Shown here one piece after another: positions 43,283 through 55,272 of a stretch of 64,000 bases of DNA. Both the position numbers and the translations under genes were made by a program. Numbering within the stretch: position 1 is the stretch's first letter; each line of letters starts with the position of its first letter. The notes below the pieces were generated by a model that worked only from the letters and a program-made list of their open reading frames with translations, did no database searches and was not told where the DNA came from. This DNA is from Tubiluchus corallicola (taxonomy: Eukaryota > Priapulida > Priapulimorpha > Priapulimorphida > Tubiluchidae), in NCBI GenBank assembly GCA_030141605.1, contig JAQGDQ010000201.1:223501-287500 (forward strand), read 5' to 3'.

Positions 43283-46200
43283 TAAACATTAATATATTTG
43301 TTTTTCACTTTTAAATAGTAGTTTTTAACAGAAAAATAACGTAAATATTTTAAGATGTGCTGGCTGATATAACTGTTATTTTTGATAATGCCAAAATGAT
43401 AATGCTTTTCAAGTACTGAAATTCAATTAGGTACCTATATGCTAAATTTTTTTATCATCTATTTTGCTTTCCTAGGTAAAAAGTGTCAAGCCATGCTTAA
43501 AGCAGTTACAGCAGAGTATATTAAACATCACATCCTTACACGCAGACGATGAACCACTGCCTTCTAGCCCCGTAGATATGTTTCACTGGTTACCGAAAGA
43601 ACATATGTGTGTGCTGGTTTATTTGGTATGAATAGCTATTACTACGATTCAAGATATGTCGTAATTCTATTTTAACTGTGAATTAACTGTGAAAGGCAGA
43701 CACAAATTCTTTCTTTATGTAATATCGTTTGTAGAAAATATTAGGGACAATGATTTTATGTGAATTACTAACATGGACTTTAATGTGTCATTTAATTTGG
43801 TTGTCAAATTTTGCAGGTGACAGTTATGCATTCAATGCAAGCTGGTTACATGGACAAAGCACAGAAATATACTGACAAGGCTTTGATGCAAATTGCAAAA
43901 CTTAAAAGTAAGTTTACTTTTGATGCTTTTTGTATGCAAATTATACTGTGGATGAGTTTCACTGACGGCATCTGTAACCTATGTCTTATTCAAAAACTCA
44001 TCTTTATCGTTTGTTGTTCTCCTTGAGCAGTATGTAGTCACACTGTTATGTTATAACTATGTTATAACTGTTATGTTACACATAGAGCTTTTAAAAATTA
44101 TAATACTAGTTGGACTAGTAATGGTTTTTAGATAATTAACCAACCAAATAGATTTGCTTTTCAACAAAGCTAATTAATCATTAATAAAAAAAATTGCAAT
44201 TTTGGCATAATTTATACATATTACAAAACATTGTATTATTGTTATTTATTTATACAAAATGAATGTAGGAATGCTGCTTACTTTGATTTTTCAGTGGTTG
44301 ATTCCCATCCCATTCTTTCCACATTTCAATTGATGTTGCTTGAACATATTATTATGTGCCGATTGGTGATGGGAAATAAAAGCCTGGCTATACAAGAGGT
44401 ATTATTTTTTGTGCTTGTCAATGTGGAAAATACTATAATTGTTACGAATATAAGAGTAGAAATAAATTATTTCATATTTGTTCATTTGAGAGTCTGAATT
44501 ACATCTACAGTGAGGCAGAGTTAGTGCAGCAGTGACTGGCTGATGGGCGTAGTATGCATTAACATTAAAATGGCCAAATGCATTTTACATACTTGAAATT
44601 CTAGCACATAAACAATACACAATAGGCTATTATAGATAAATCTAAAATCCAAAGTCATACATGTATATAAAAATTGCTAGAAATCAGCAGAATTAAATCC
44701 ATAAGTCCATATAAATTTCTAATTAATTAAAAAGGCTTCTTTATAAAAATAAGTTTTAAGCAATGATTTGAAATTTTGAACATTACTGATTTTACTTGCA
44801 TGAATTGATAAATCAATCATAGACATGTGATTAAAGGTTTAGCTTGCACAAATTCCTTGGCAACGCGGTTAATTGCAATGGACGAGCGAGTGACAGATTC
44901 AAACCTTATATTAGTACATAACAAACATAGCTACATACAAACAAAGCTTTACTTAACATGGTTATTTCTATATACTAAAGCAAAGTAAAGATGATATCAA
45001 AGTAGTAAAGCTGTGGTTACACGCAAGTGTCTTATTTAAGTATTGAGTCAATTATGCAGTTATGTGACTGGATTGCCAACAGTTTTTATTTACATTTGAA
45101 TAGGAGTGGTGCCCTGACCAAACATTTTTGAGTCAATTAGATGCCCAATTTTCTTAACAGTGGGTGTAGTAAATGACACCCACGTTTCTTTTATATGACT
45201 ACTTTTGCAGTTATGGTATTTTGTTATGTGTGCATTTAGATTGTGCAAGCTGGACAACTATGTCACCAGCATCCTCAGTTGATGTCTACTCATCGATCAC
45301 AAATGCATACATTGCTTGGTTTATATGCAATGAGCATGAATTGCATGGAAGCAGCAGAAGCTCAGTTCAACACAGCTCTTCAAGTCAGCCCTCCATTGCT
45401 ACATGAGGTAACTATTATTATATAAAAAAATTAAATATTCTGTGTAGAAAAATGGTAGAAAAGATTATTAGTGATGTCTATGCATGACAATATTTTTACT
45501 GCTGCAAAGTTAGATTATTTTAATACCTATTATATTAAAGAGTATAGTTAAGATTTTTTCCTTGTTCATCTTGTTAATTCCTACTTGTGTTTGATGTCTT
45601 TTATGTGACTGTATTTTAACAGTTAGTTTCAAATTTTAATTTAGATTTTATAGAAGTGTTATTTACTCATTGGAATGAACTGTACCTTACATGTTGACAA
45701 TTTACTTGACTGTGACATACATTATGTTACAACAGCCCTGCACCATATTACATATTACTGTTATACTTGTTATACTTAAAAATGTCTTTTTGCTTGTGAA
45801 TGCCACACAAATATCTTTGTTTACTATTGTGTTGGCATATTATTTTGCTCTTGGAGAGTTCTTATCCGTGAACACAAGCTGCACGAATTCAAGAGAACCC
45901 ATATGCTGTTTTTTTTTTCATAATCATTATGTGATGCTTCGAGTTTTCTTAGGCCTAGTTAGCCTATTCGTAAAAACACCCCTGGGGGCATTGAAATTGT
46001 TTAGTGAACAGTGACCTCTATTAAATGGTCAAAAACACTAAGGACATGTCAATTAGAGTCATAACATTGAATATTTCTTAAGCTAGTATAGTACATAAAG
46101 TCGCAAAATTTAAAGATGGGTAAATAGAGTAAGGTCCTTGAAAATAGTTTGGTGATTGGTAACCCTGGTTAAAGTGTCAAGGAAACTGGATAATGGTCAG

Positions 46201-49200
46201 TTAGCTGGAATCATATAAAAGCTGAGACAGGAGCCAAAAATGCAAAAACAGGGCATACTGCTCGCTCACTCATGAATAAACTGCTTTGGGCTATAGTTAA
46301 GTGATAATTGGTCATGATCGCTATGCACGCTGATTAATCTGCAGGTATAGACATGACTTAACCATACTGGCTAAGTATAGTCAAGTGTAAGCAGGCATGC
46401 AAATTTAAATCTGAATTCATTCGGTCTTGTTTAAATCACACAATCTAAAATTTATTTTCCTTTGAACTATCTTTTTATGTTTTATTTAACAGCAAAACAA
46501 CAGAGTCAGACGTAGACATTTATCAACTTGAACTTGACCCTAATACTTTTTTCTCTTAAATTGCCATCAGGCAACGCTCTAGGTGACTTGACACATTAGG
46601 CAAGACATAGACATTTTTAGCACCCACCATTGCACACTTTTTATGCACAACTGTTCTTTCAGCCGTTTGCCCATTCATTTGAAAGTTTTTTAATCACGCT
46701 TTTCTTTTTCACGTACATCCATTTCATTGTTTCACCATCTTCACAATCATAACTCTGGTATATTTGCAAATGCTTAGAAAATGACATAATTCCGGAAGCC
46801 AGGTAAAGCAAAAAGTAGAAAGTGTTCTGTTGCAAGAAGGCAGCTCTGTGTTAACGCAGATGAATTATATACGTTGGCATGGAAATAAATTCGTGTCATT
46901 TAATTAAAATGTTGTGCACTTAAGCAAATACACGTATGTGTTATTAATACATGCAAACTTAAGATTAAGGAGTTACTTCTAGAATTTAGCGCCCTAGGCA
47001 ACTGCCTAGCTTGCCTATTTATATATTTGCCTTTTTGCATTTTATATTTTAGCAAACAACAGAGTCTGAATTGTGGACGTTTATCAACTTGAACTTGGCC
47101 ATAGTTTATCTACGTACTAATCGTGAAACAGATCTGATGCGGCTTCTTGAAAGAATAGATCCTGAGAGGATATCAGCAAACTCGCACAGCATAAAAGCAT
47201 CTGCCTACTATGTACGAGGTTTACAGTCTTTTTTTCAGGCTCGTTACAATGAAGCCAAGTAAGTGTTGCAATTTTTTGAAAAATAACTTTACATTTTTAA
47301 TTGCTATTGTCAGTATTTAAACATTTCATATAATCCCGGGTTGTCTACTGCAGTAATTGACTACTTTAGTGCTTTTATGTACCATACGAAACTGTGCTAC
47401 TTTGGCGCTTTTGGGTGACGCATGAAATTGGAAGCTAGTGACCGAATGGAGTATTGCACCCATCTCACATTGCAATAATTTTTAACACTGCCTCGTGCTT
47501 GCCTCATTGTTTAAATATGAAAGTTCTTTCTGTGTAAAACAACTGCAAGGCAATGGTGCACACTTTCTTAATCCATATTCTAGAATAAAAAATGTCAGTA
47601 AATTTTAGTTTTCTGTGAAACATGGCGAATTTTTATCAAAAATCCAGAGAATTTTTGGTTGCTGATGAATTGGAATGCTCAATATTCGACCTCAAAAGCA
47701 GCAGCCTTTTCTTAAAATTCAAGTTTTTCGTTTATAGGGGTGTAATCACTTAACTTTTTTGTTGTTTTTGTTGCATTTGTGACTAAATTTAAAGACGTGT
47801 AATTATTAGCATTCTAATTGGGATAATGTACTGAACTTCTATTTTTATAAATGTACTTTCAGCATTTCATTTGAACGGGAAAATGCATTGTAAATGGAAT
47901 ATGTCATCTTTTATGTTTTAACATAGTTACAACAAAGTGACTAACATTTTTACAGGCGATATTTAAGGGAAACTTTAAAGATGGCAAATGCAGAAGATCT
48001 CAATCGTTTGACATCTTGTTCACTCGTCCTTCTTGGGCACATATTTTTGTCGCTGGGAAACAGTCGGGTAGGAAAAGATAGCATTGCTTTAATAATGAAA
48101 ACCTTTCCTAAGGGTAGTTTTGATAATTTTGTTCTTGCTGCGGTGTGATGGCACTCAAGCCCAAACTCTGCTTTTTTCGTAGCCTATTAAACTAATATGC
48201 ATCCAGTTAGAGTTAGACTAAACTGAGCAAATGATGTTAGATATATTTGGAATCAAAAAATGGCAGTGATAAAAATGTTATATTTTGTTGTCATAATATA
48301 AAAACTTAGTTGTGTTCATGTTTCACACTTCCCCGTACTCGATATACACAGACGATATTTTATCATGTGTTGTGTTTAATTTCCTTTTTTACTTTCTAAA
48401 GTTTAATTTAGTTTAAAATATTAAAGAGCAATCATAAAATAAACCATAATTTCTCTGAATTCTTTGTACATAGCACCATGCACATTTTACATAGACGCAT
48501 CAAAGCAAGCTGAAGCTGCTGAACATTAAATAAGGCAAAAACTAAATGTCATTTAAGAAACTGATACTGTGTTTAAGAAGACCATTATTTTCAACAAGAC
48601 TTATAACATCCATTGTAACTAACACTGCACGGATCCTAAGATATTCAGATTCAATTCAAGTAAAAATGAGCTTTGCATTAGATTCAGTTTCCAAAATTTA
48701 AATCAGTATGGCTCAGCGATTCTTCATATAACATAAAGTGTAATCGAATAAGTATTTCATTAATTGGCCTTTATGTAATGCATTTTTTCTACCAAATGTC
48801 TGTGTTTAGTTGTTTCCATATTAATGTTTTTTTACCTTTTATTATGTATTAGGAGTGATTATGTTTTTTTACAGGAAAGCATAAACATGGTAACACCAGC
48901 AATGCAACTTGCTAGCAAAATTCCAGATTTACATGTTCAACTGTGGGCATCTGCACTATTAAAAGGTACTAGAATTAAAAAACACTAAACACCAATGTTA
49001 GAAGCTTGCATGGCCATGGGCCAGCTTGTAAGCCCTTATGCAGAGTCCAGCCAAGTAAATTAGGATTATAGAGCAGTATAATATTATAATTATGATATAA
49101 TCCAAATTAAATTAGGATTGTAAATTGCAGAGAGACAGGTAAGGAGGGACACAGGGTTTCTTTTTATGATACCACCGTTTAAGCACACTTTGCCGCCTCT

Positions 49201-50629
49201 TACTTGTTCCAGTTTATGCACAAATTTCTTACCATTCTAGCAGATAGTGTAAACGAAAGCAGTAACTCGCTGGTAACGGTAACAGCTAACTGCATAAAGC
49301 TAAATAAGGGTTTTTGCTAATTTCAAACGGGCATTTGTTCATTGCTTACCACGAGTGGGATGGGTATAGGCTTTAAATAATTGGCTTTGATGGGCTGACC
49401 CGGCTTTATCACCTGCTTGACAAGCATGGACTGGGCCAGGGCTAAAAAAAACAGGCCTGCGCAGACCTCTAATTAGCACTGCAAAAAATTTTGCTAGTAA
49501 GTGGGTGTCTGCGCTACTGAATTGTACAAAAATTAATAAAAGAAGATTAATTGCATTCTGAACAAATGTGCTAATTCATTATCTTTTTTGTAAAAGTGCT
49601 TCCTTGTTATTTTGATTGTATGTGTTCATTTGTTTCAGTTACTGGATTTATGAAGAAACTTTAAACTATGCTGTTGTCGGATCTTGTGTCAGTGAAAAGA
49701 CGAAAGCTTCTAATAGTGTTAATATATTCACAATGTGTATCATTAAACAATGACAAATACCTCATACACTGAGTGTTGTGTAACTAATTAATATAATATT
49801 AATACAAACTTAGAATGACATTCTGCTTTGATTTTCAGATTTGTATCACCTGTGTGGCGATCCAGTACGAGAGAATGAAGGCTATCAAATGCATACTAAC
49901 TTCAGTAACTTGTTATTAAAAGATTACTTCCAGTCATCTCAGTCTCCTGCACACAATCTCATACAAGTAAGCAAATTTGTAGAAAAAGTACTGCAAATAT
50001 GTTTAAAATAACAGTATTTTTAACAGGATATTTTAAATTTGTCCTAGAGAGGTTGATCTAAGCAATAAGGAGAGGCACATTGTGAACAGAAATACAAAAT
50101 TTCTGCGAAATGAATTCAGTGCGCTTAATGATTATAAAAAATGTGTTGTCATGGTGCCTAATAAAGGTCTAAGAGTAAAGCTAGACTAGCAAGTTATCAG
50201 TAAGGTACAACAGACTAAATATTTGTAGGTGTAAATATTAATGTAGCTTTCTATGTCTGCCAACCATCTAAAAAGCCGTACCAAAGCGCGTGTCTTAATA
50301 TTCTTCATAAATGGTTGTAGTTGCACCAGTTAAAGCAATTTTTTTCAACAAATGTGATAATCAAAAACAAATTTAGATCACCTGTGGTGTCAACCAAAGT
50401 GTATAGATTTCAACTGCACATTGCTATGAATAAACATGTCATGAGTGAAACATCAACAAAAAAACAAAGGCAGCAATAGCTATTATCATAATTATTTCGA
50501 AAAGAAATATATCTTGCATAATAGTTACTATTTCATTATGTCTATTTTCAACAGTGGACGGATGGGCCATTTCCTATCACTTCTTTTCCGTTATCATCTG
50601 CAGTTGGGGCAGGAAGTGAAATGATTTAA
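38263..50629 (+). CDS. MAU2: MAU2/SCC4, cohesin-loading complex subunit, fifteen exons
   Basis: Exons: 38263-38514, 39484-39501, 39955-40020, 40504-40605, 41646-41768, 42480-42635, 43476-43625, 43817-43907, 44295-44398, 45240-45407, 47053-47258, 47956-48067, 48875-48965, 49839-49966, 50555-50629. All are GT-AG and in phase; 613 codons, the same length as human MAU2. Diagnostic blocks: [118 protein letters not shown] and a final WTDGP exon. The protein is a TPR-like superhelix that wraps the N-terminus of NIPBL/SCC2 and directs cohesin loading on chromatin. Exon 2 is a micro-exon of 18 bases (WSLSQP). The short Ala-rich N-terminus of vertebrates is replaced by a Gln/Gly stretch. Confidence 0.97.
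39484..39501 (+). other. MAU2: 18-base micro-exon of MAU2
   Basis: TTTTTTTCAG precedes it and GTATCC follows. It encodes six residues beginning with the Trp that follows LEKA in all MAU2 proteins. Both neighbours are phase 0. The GTATCC donor is weak, but the Trp and the frame support it. Confidence 0.75.
41020..41053 (+). mobile_element. SINE 3'-end fragment, inverted to the neighbouring SINE
   Basis: TTGTCTTTCGAGACAGAAGG.. plus (CAA)n: the last 34 bases of the SINE family at 18883-19162. It is followed by a (TA)n tract and then the same tail in reverse (from 41091), giving an inverted repeat of about 35-base arms. Confidence 0.8.
41091..41594 (-). mobile_element. 5S-rRNA-headed SINE in MAU2 intron 4
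   Basis: Read on the minus strand. The first 58 bases (41595-41538) are the second half of a 5S rRNA gene: CCTGGTTAGTACTTGGATGG, GTGACCGCCTAGGAACACC, AGGTGCTGTAGGCT. A 400-base body follows, ending with GTCTTTCCAGACAGAAGAAT and (CAA)n. The 5S part covers the internal promoter (box C region) region, so this is a SINE3-type, 5S-derived retroposon. The 3' third matches 18883-19162. Its head end lies about 50 bases before MAU2 exon 5. Open frames inside it on both strands are incidental. Confidence 0.8.
42201..42353. repeat. About 76-bp tandem duplication in MAU2 intron 5
   Basis: Two adjacent units each begin CTCACACAAGC, contain AAAATCTGTCAT.CAAGTTC and end CATGTGTGACAGACATA; the second is a few bases longer. 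Confidence 0.85.
43246..43276. repeat. (TA)n microsatellite
   Basis: About fifteen TA units in MAU2 intron 6. Similar shorter tracts lie at about 16663-16682, 41056-41078, 41596-41610 and 52250-52280. Confidence 0.9.
46470..46541 (+). pseudogene. Decayed duplicate of the start of MAU2 exon 11
   Basis: 46493-46541 matches exon 11 from its first base (47053-47100): CAAA(A)CAACAGAGTC, then TTTATCAACTTGAACTTG.CC. The preceding acceptor region is also similar (TTTATTTAACAG versus TTTTATATTTTAG). One inserted base shifts the frame and the match stops about 50 bases into the 206-base exon. It is a partial tandem copy about 560 bases upstream of the real exon. Confidence 0.8.
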
Positions 50630-51385
50630 CCGAAGTTTCTCTTGCTGGCAGCATCTGGAATTAGGTGGCAAATTAGACTTCATCAACATGTCGTAACAGT
50701 TCAGAAATTAGTGTTAGTGTTGCTTTCACTTACAATATATCCAGCATTGCAATGTAATGGAAATTTCACAAATGAGAAATTACAATTGAATTGTATTTAT
50801 GTAAAAAAGTTAATGTAATGTATATTATATAATGCTGTATAGTATAATGATATCATTCGTAAAATAGTATTTGGTAAAGATTATGTACTGTCAATATTCA
50901 AATGCATATACGTAGTGTTATAAATTTTATAACTATTCTTAACAAAGTGAATCCTGAAAATAATGTGGCGGGCACAAGTGTTTGTTTGTTAATGGGATCA
51001 ATTTCAAAGGCCTATGCTTGAAAGGAGAAAGACACAGATCTGGCATTGAGATAAATAGTTACATCATTTATGGTAATAAGGTATAACGCTATCATAAGGT
51101 ATATTTTCATACCTCTGCACACTTGGAAGACAGGAGGCTGTTTTTGTTTAGCAACACCAAGCATTATGTTAATTCTTTTTAGGAAGCCTTGAAACTTGAG
51201 TGAGTAGCCAAATTAGATTTACTTTATTAAACTTGTGAGCATTTTTACACTAATACTATTATTACCGTGTATTAGTTAATTAGACTATTTATTGATGAAA
51301 ATGAATTTATTGTTTGTCATGAAGCTTTAAAATTTGTTTGAAAGAGGAGATGATGAAATTGTGAAATACATGTACCTTCATAGTA

Positions 51386-51391
51386 AATAAA
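51386..51391 (+). terminator. MAU2: Candidate poly(A) signal of MAU2
   Basis: AATAAA about 760 bases after the stop codon, followed by a T/G-rich stretch. No earlier canonical AATAAA is obvious. Confidence 0.4.
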
Positions 51392-52920
51392 GGTGATTAC
51401 AGTGAATTGTTTGGGCTGCAGTTTCACAATTCAGTTTCTTTTCCCGAGTGTTCTTTTAATATCGAAAATTTAATCAAATCTTGAATAAAAATTGTATTTT
51501 TACAATGAAATCTACTTTTGTTCAGTAGTAAATATGCCACAAAGCAACAATTAGTTTTGCTTTAGCCTGCCAAATATTGTTAAACACTTCTGAAAAGTTG
51601 CATTTATAGGAAAAATCTTTAGGCTTTTGTTTACGAGTGTCTATGAAAGTCTATGAGTGTTGTCACTCATGTTAAAATAAACAGTTTTATGCAAGGCATC
51701 AGACAGTTTATGCTTTACAGTAATATCAAAATTCTGTATTTATGCTAAGTAGTAATTATTCTTTAATATTATGAACTAAAGGCTGCTATAAAGTTTTATT
51801 TTACAACTGTGGAAACATAACACTAATCTTGTAAATATAAGAACTAGAACAATAAGTTATATTTGGTATTTCATGTCAAAGCAAATGTTATAAAATAATA
51901 ATTAAAATAAGTCGCCCAATGATCCTTAGATGCTTTACTAATTATTTTTTCTTTAAAACAAATGTTTTAACAAAATCATTGTTTTTAATTTATTCAGCTT
52001 TTTTATTTAAACAGTGGGTTATTCACTTGTACATAAGCTGAATGCAAATCAACAATTTTGAATGAGATGTTTTTTGAGAGATGAAAATTACTATTTAAAA
52101 TAGTCTTTGTGAAATTATAATGTGATTTACGTGGTTAGTATTTTTTATTATAAGTGATTGATTATTTAGAATACATAACAACATCTGACTGTCTTATATT
52201 GTTGCCTTCTAATATATGTGCATTCTGCTGGAAGTGGCTGTAACCTGTACATATATATAATATATATATGTATATATAGTGTGTAAACAAACAGAGTCGT
52301 TCTTAGAAATGCTTAGAAATGATGAAAAATTTTATTTGATTTTTTCAGTGTTCAATACACGTAAAAAGTATTTTTTGTAATTCATTTATTTTATCAACAG
52401 TACATAGGTGTTCTTATCACCTGATACACAATTTTTAAGTAATGTCTTATATAGACTTTACAGAAATGCATTCTTAAAAAGTTATTTTATAATAAAAATT
52501 AGGATGCTTTTATTATGAATTTTTTGTTTCTGATGGACTTTCTTCCTATTTGACACTTTTGAGATTTAGACCTTGTCAAAAGATGGTGCCATGTACCCAT
52601 AACAAGTTTTATTGTAGTGTATAACATTTGAGGTACTTTCTGAAGTGAAAAATTGTTCACCAAAATTTAATGTTATAATTGTTATGGTATTTCACGTAAT
52701 TCATGGTGTTTACTGTAAGGCACCGATACCAGCATCTGCGAAATTTATGCAGTAACAGAGAGTTAGGATCTGAGTTACCATTGCTTGTTTTGATTGGCTT
52801 GAACTTCGAGATCTAAATTATCAGGTTTTACTAGCCTCTAGAATTAAATTTCTAATATTATAAGCTTTTGCTGTGAATCTTATAGTATGATAAGATCTAC
52901 AGTGCTACATCATGAATAGA
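51392..52920. other. Intergenic downstream of MAU2
   Basis: AT-rich and without recognisable genes or clear repeats apart from a (TA)n tract near 52250-52280. Confidence 0.5.
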
Positions 52921-52924
52921 AACT

Positions 52925-53110
52925 TTTGAAAAGGAGGCAAAAGGAGCGTCATTACGTGTATGACTCGCTTGCCTGGTCAGTGCGGTTCGACTGTACTTGC
53001 CATACACATGCGCAGTTTTACGCACGAAGAGCAGTGGCGCGAAAATTGTTCGAGCGCGAGCGGTTGCAGTGTGTTCAGACTCCACGCTTAAATTCTTCAC
53101 ACCTGTAATA
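52925..53110. promoter_or_regulatory. GC-richer promoter-like patch with NRF1 and E2F motifs
   Basis: CATGCGCA at 53007-53014 matches the NRF1 half-palindrome, and GGCGCGAAAA at 53036-53045 is a full E2F site. Together with the sudden rise in CpG these suggest a promoter, possibly of the + strand gene in the right part of the window. No TATA box or start site is identified. Confidence 0.4.
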
Positions 53111-54014
53111 CCAATACAACGAAACCGAAAGAACGAAATTTGGAGCTTGTTTTAAGGGAATCCCTGGAACAGATGCACCTAACTATCATAATGTTCTTGC
53201 GAATTTATAAGAAAATATATTGAATTTAATCCATGTACCCCGCCACCACGGAACTTCGCGGAGAACGTACGCGCTTCGCCACTCAGTCAATGATTCCCAA
53301 TGATTTCAGACGTACAAATGGATAAACGCGTTTGATATTTAATTAAACTCTTATAGGTTTACTCTGTTGTTTAAGTTTTATCTGTTTTCGTGTCAGTAGT
53401 ACTTTGCAGAATGTCTACTTTACATAAAAATTGTTGTAACAAGTCTGACCTTCTATTTTCTGTATTTCCAGCTGCATGAAAGAGTGTAACATGAACTTAT
53501 CCCACGCTGACTCTAGTAAAAATTTAGGACAGCACCGGTTTTTTTCTTCTGTAAACGTACCGGTAGCTTCAATTGTATAATCCAAAATTATAATAAAATT
53601 ATGATTAACAATTAAAAGACGTAAGTTTTTGAGTCAGTTCTCTTTTGAATTTTTGTATTCATTTACTACTCAGTACGTTGATGAAGAAACTTTATTCGTG
53701 TTTTCATTAGCAGAATGATGCTGATAATTACTATCCCTGGTGGTGTTTCGGTAAGTACCGTCAATTATGCCATCTAACTCGTGGCTCTGCTGATGTAAAC
53801 TTGGATATTTTTCGTATGCCAATAAGATTGATTCGAGAATAATTATTATTGAAAAAAAGGTTGCTTTTCCTCCATGCTTTACTCAAGAGGCGAAACATGA
53901 CAAGGTTAGATGTTTTCTGCAAATGAGATGTTTATTTGCGCTGATAAAGAGATATTGTTATTAAATTTTGTCACATTTCTTCTTGAGCTGTGAAAATCAA
54001 TGAAACGTAAAGTC

Positions 54015-54361
54015 TGATGACGTCAGTAGGCATCGTAACAGGGTCATCACACCTTACCATTGGTCGGCCTCCATGTTGAAAGGCACCCGAAGAACCAATG
54101 GGGTATCGTAATTTTGTTATTGTTTACAAATAAACAACTCGGTTGTTTACAGCGACCCTGAAGTAAGGTATGTAAGCCCCTAGGAAATGAAACAAAGGTT
54201 GCGCTGTCAGTTTGTGATTAGTTTAGGACTAGGAGGCAGGAAGACCGTCGCGAAAGAGGAGAGAGAACCCGGTGCCGCCATATTTGACATTTTGTGTGAA
54301 TAAGTAATTAAAATAGCAAGTCACTTGTCCTGGGCCTGGAACGACATATCAAGTATTGATA
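54015..54361 (+). promoter_or_regulatory. Promoter and possible first exon of an unidentified gene
   Basis: A palindromic CRE, TGACGTCA (54018-54025), an inverted CCAAT box (ATTGG, 54059-54063), a direct CCAAT (54095-54099) and a YY1-type CCGCCATATTT (54275) lie within 270 bases, in GC-richer DNA. A splice donor GTAAGA at 54362 could end a non-coding first exon. The likely target is the + strand gene with exons at 58390 and 59376. Confidence 0.45.
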
Positions 54362-54837
54362 GTAAGATTTTTTTGTAAAGCATGTGCTTACTTTCATTAA
54401 AAATTAACTTGTTATTAGTGTAGACCTTTTTAAAAATATCTGAATTTTTAAATTTGCTTTCATCAAATAAATTCTTTACACAGTAATTCACCTAATATTT
54501 AATTTGTGTGGACATTTTCGCCGGACGTTGATAATTTTTTGTGCCTTTGTTGTTTTTCAATCATTTTCGTCCATTATTAATTAAAATTAATAAGTCAAAT
54601 TCCATGCCTTACATAAAATTAAAACTAATAAAAGTTACCTTTACACACAAAATATGGCTGAGTGCAATAAATACTATATTTATTTCTAACGTTGCTAATT
54701 TTACTATGTTAGTAGTATAATAATAACATTATTATAACTTTTTTAACAAATCTGATAAATGAGTTTAAGATGACTGTGTTAACTGGTGACTATAGTATAA
54801 AGTTTGTAATACATCTTCTAAGTGCCTATAATCTTTC

Positions 54838-54945
54838 GGTGAGTGACTAGATGACCTACGGTCTTTGCTTACCCTGTCTCCATGGATAAAGTAGTTTTTT
54901 GTAAAATGGAATTTGTGACACATTATTGGAGAAAATAAAAGTCTA
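54838..54945 (+). mobile_element. LINE-type 3' tail copy with hairpin
   Basis: Outer stem GGTGAG/CTTACC (54838-54843 / 54868-54873, one G-T pair), inner GACC/GGTC (54853-54856 / 54860-54863), TGACTAGATGACC core, then GAAAATAAAAGTC. Same module as the three others, on the + strand. Confidence 0.7.
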
Positions 54946-54951
54946 TGTTTT

Positions 54952-55272
54952 TCATAATAATTTTGGCTGCTTAAAGCTCAATCTCTCCTTAAAAAGTTTT
55001 AAATTGGGTGCATTAACCACTCTTTCTGGCAAACTGTTCTGCTTGTTCACTACACAGTGTGAAAAAAATGAACTTTTACAATTAGTTCTTGCATAACATT
55101 TATACGGCTTCTTAGGATGACTGCGAATGGACAGTAGAGGTGCAGCCTTAAGTAGTGTATCACAGCTAACGCGATTGTCTGCATTTATGTACTTGAATAC
55201 TTCGTACAGGTCAGCTGTTTCTCTTCTCTGTTGGAGTGAACATATCTCAGACGCAAATGGGCTGCATAACAC
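54952..55272 (-). mobile_element. LINE reverse-transcriptase C-terminal fragment
   Basis: The minus frame has QQRRETADLYEVFKYIN, CKSSFFSHCVVNKQNSLPE and RVVNAPNLKLFKERL, which is the widely shared C-terminal block of CR1/RTE-like LINE proteins (RR..GDLIE.FKI.., RK.FF..RVV..WNSLPE.VV.A.....FK..L). The usual Trp before NSLPE is Gln here. It points away from the + oriented tail at 54838, so two separate insertions abut. Confidence 0.75.

Noticed and set aside
44490-45140. Repeat-like stretch in MAU2 intron 9
   Set aside because: It resembles decayed interspersed repeats by composition, but I could not find a second copy in the window or clear ends.
54838-55272. Hairpin tail and RT fragment as one LINE
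   Set aside because: The hairpin core is on the + strand while the RT frame is on the minus strand; in the intact LINE both are on the same strand.
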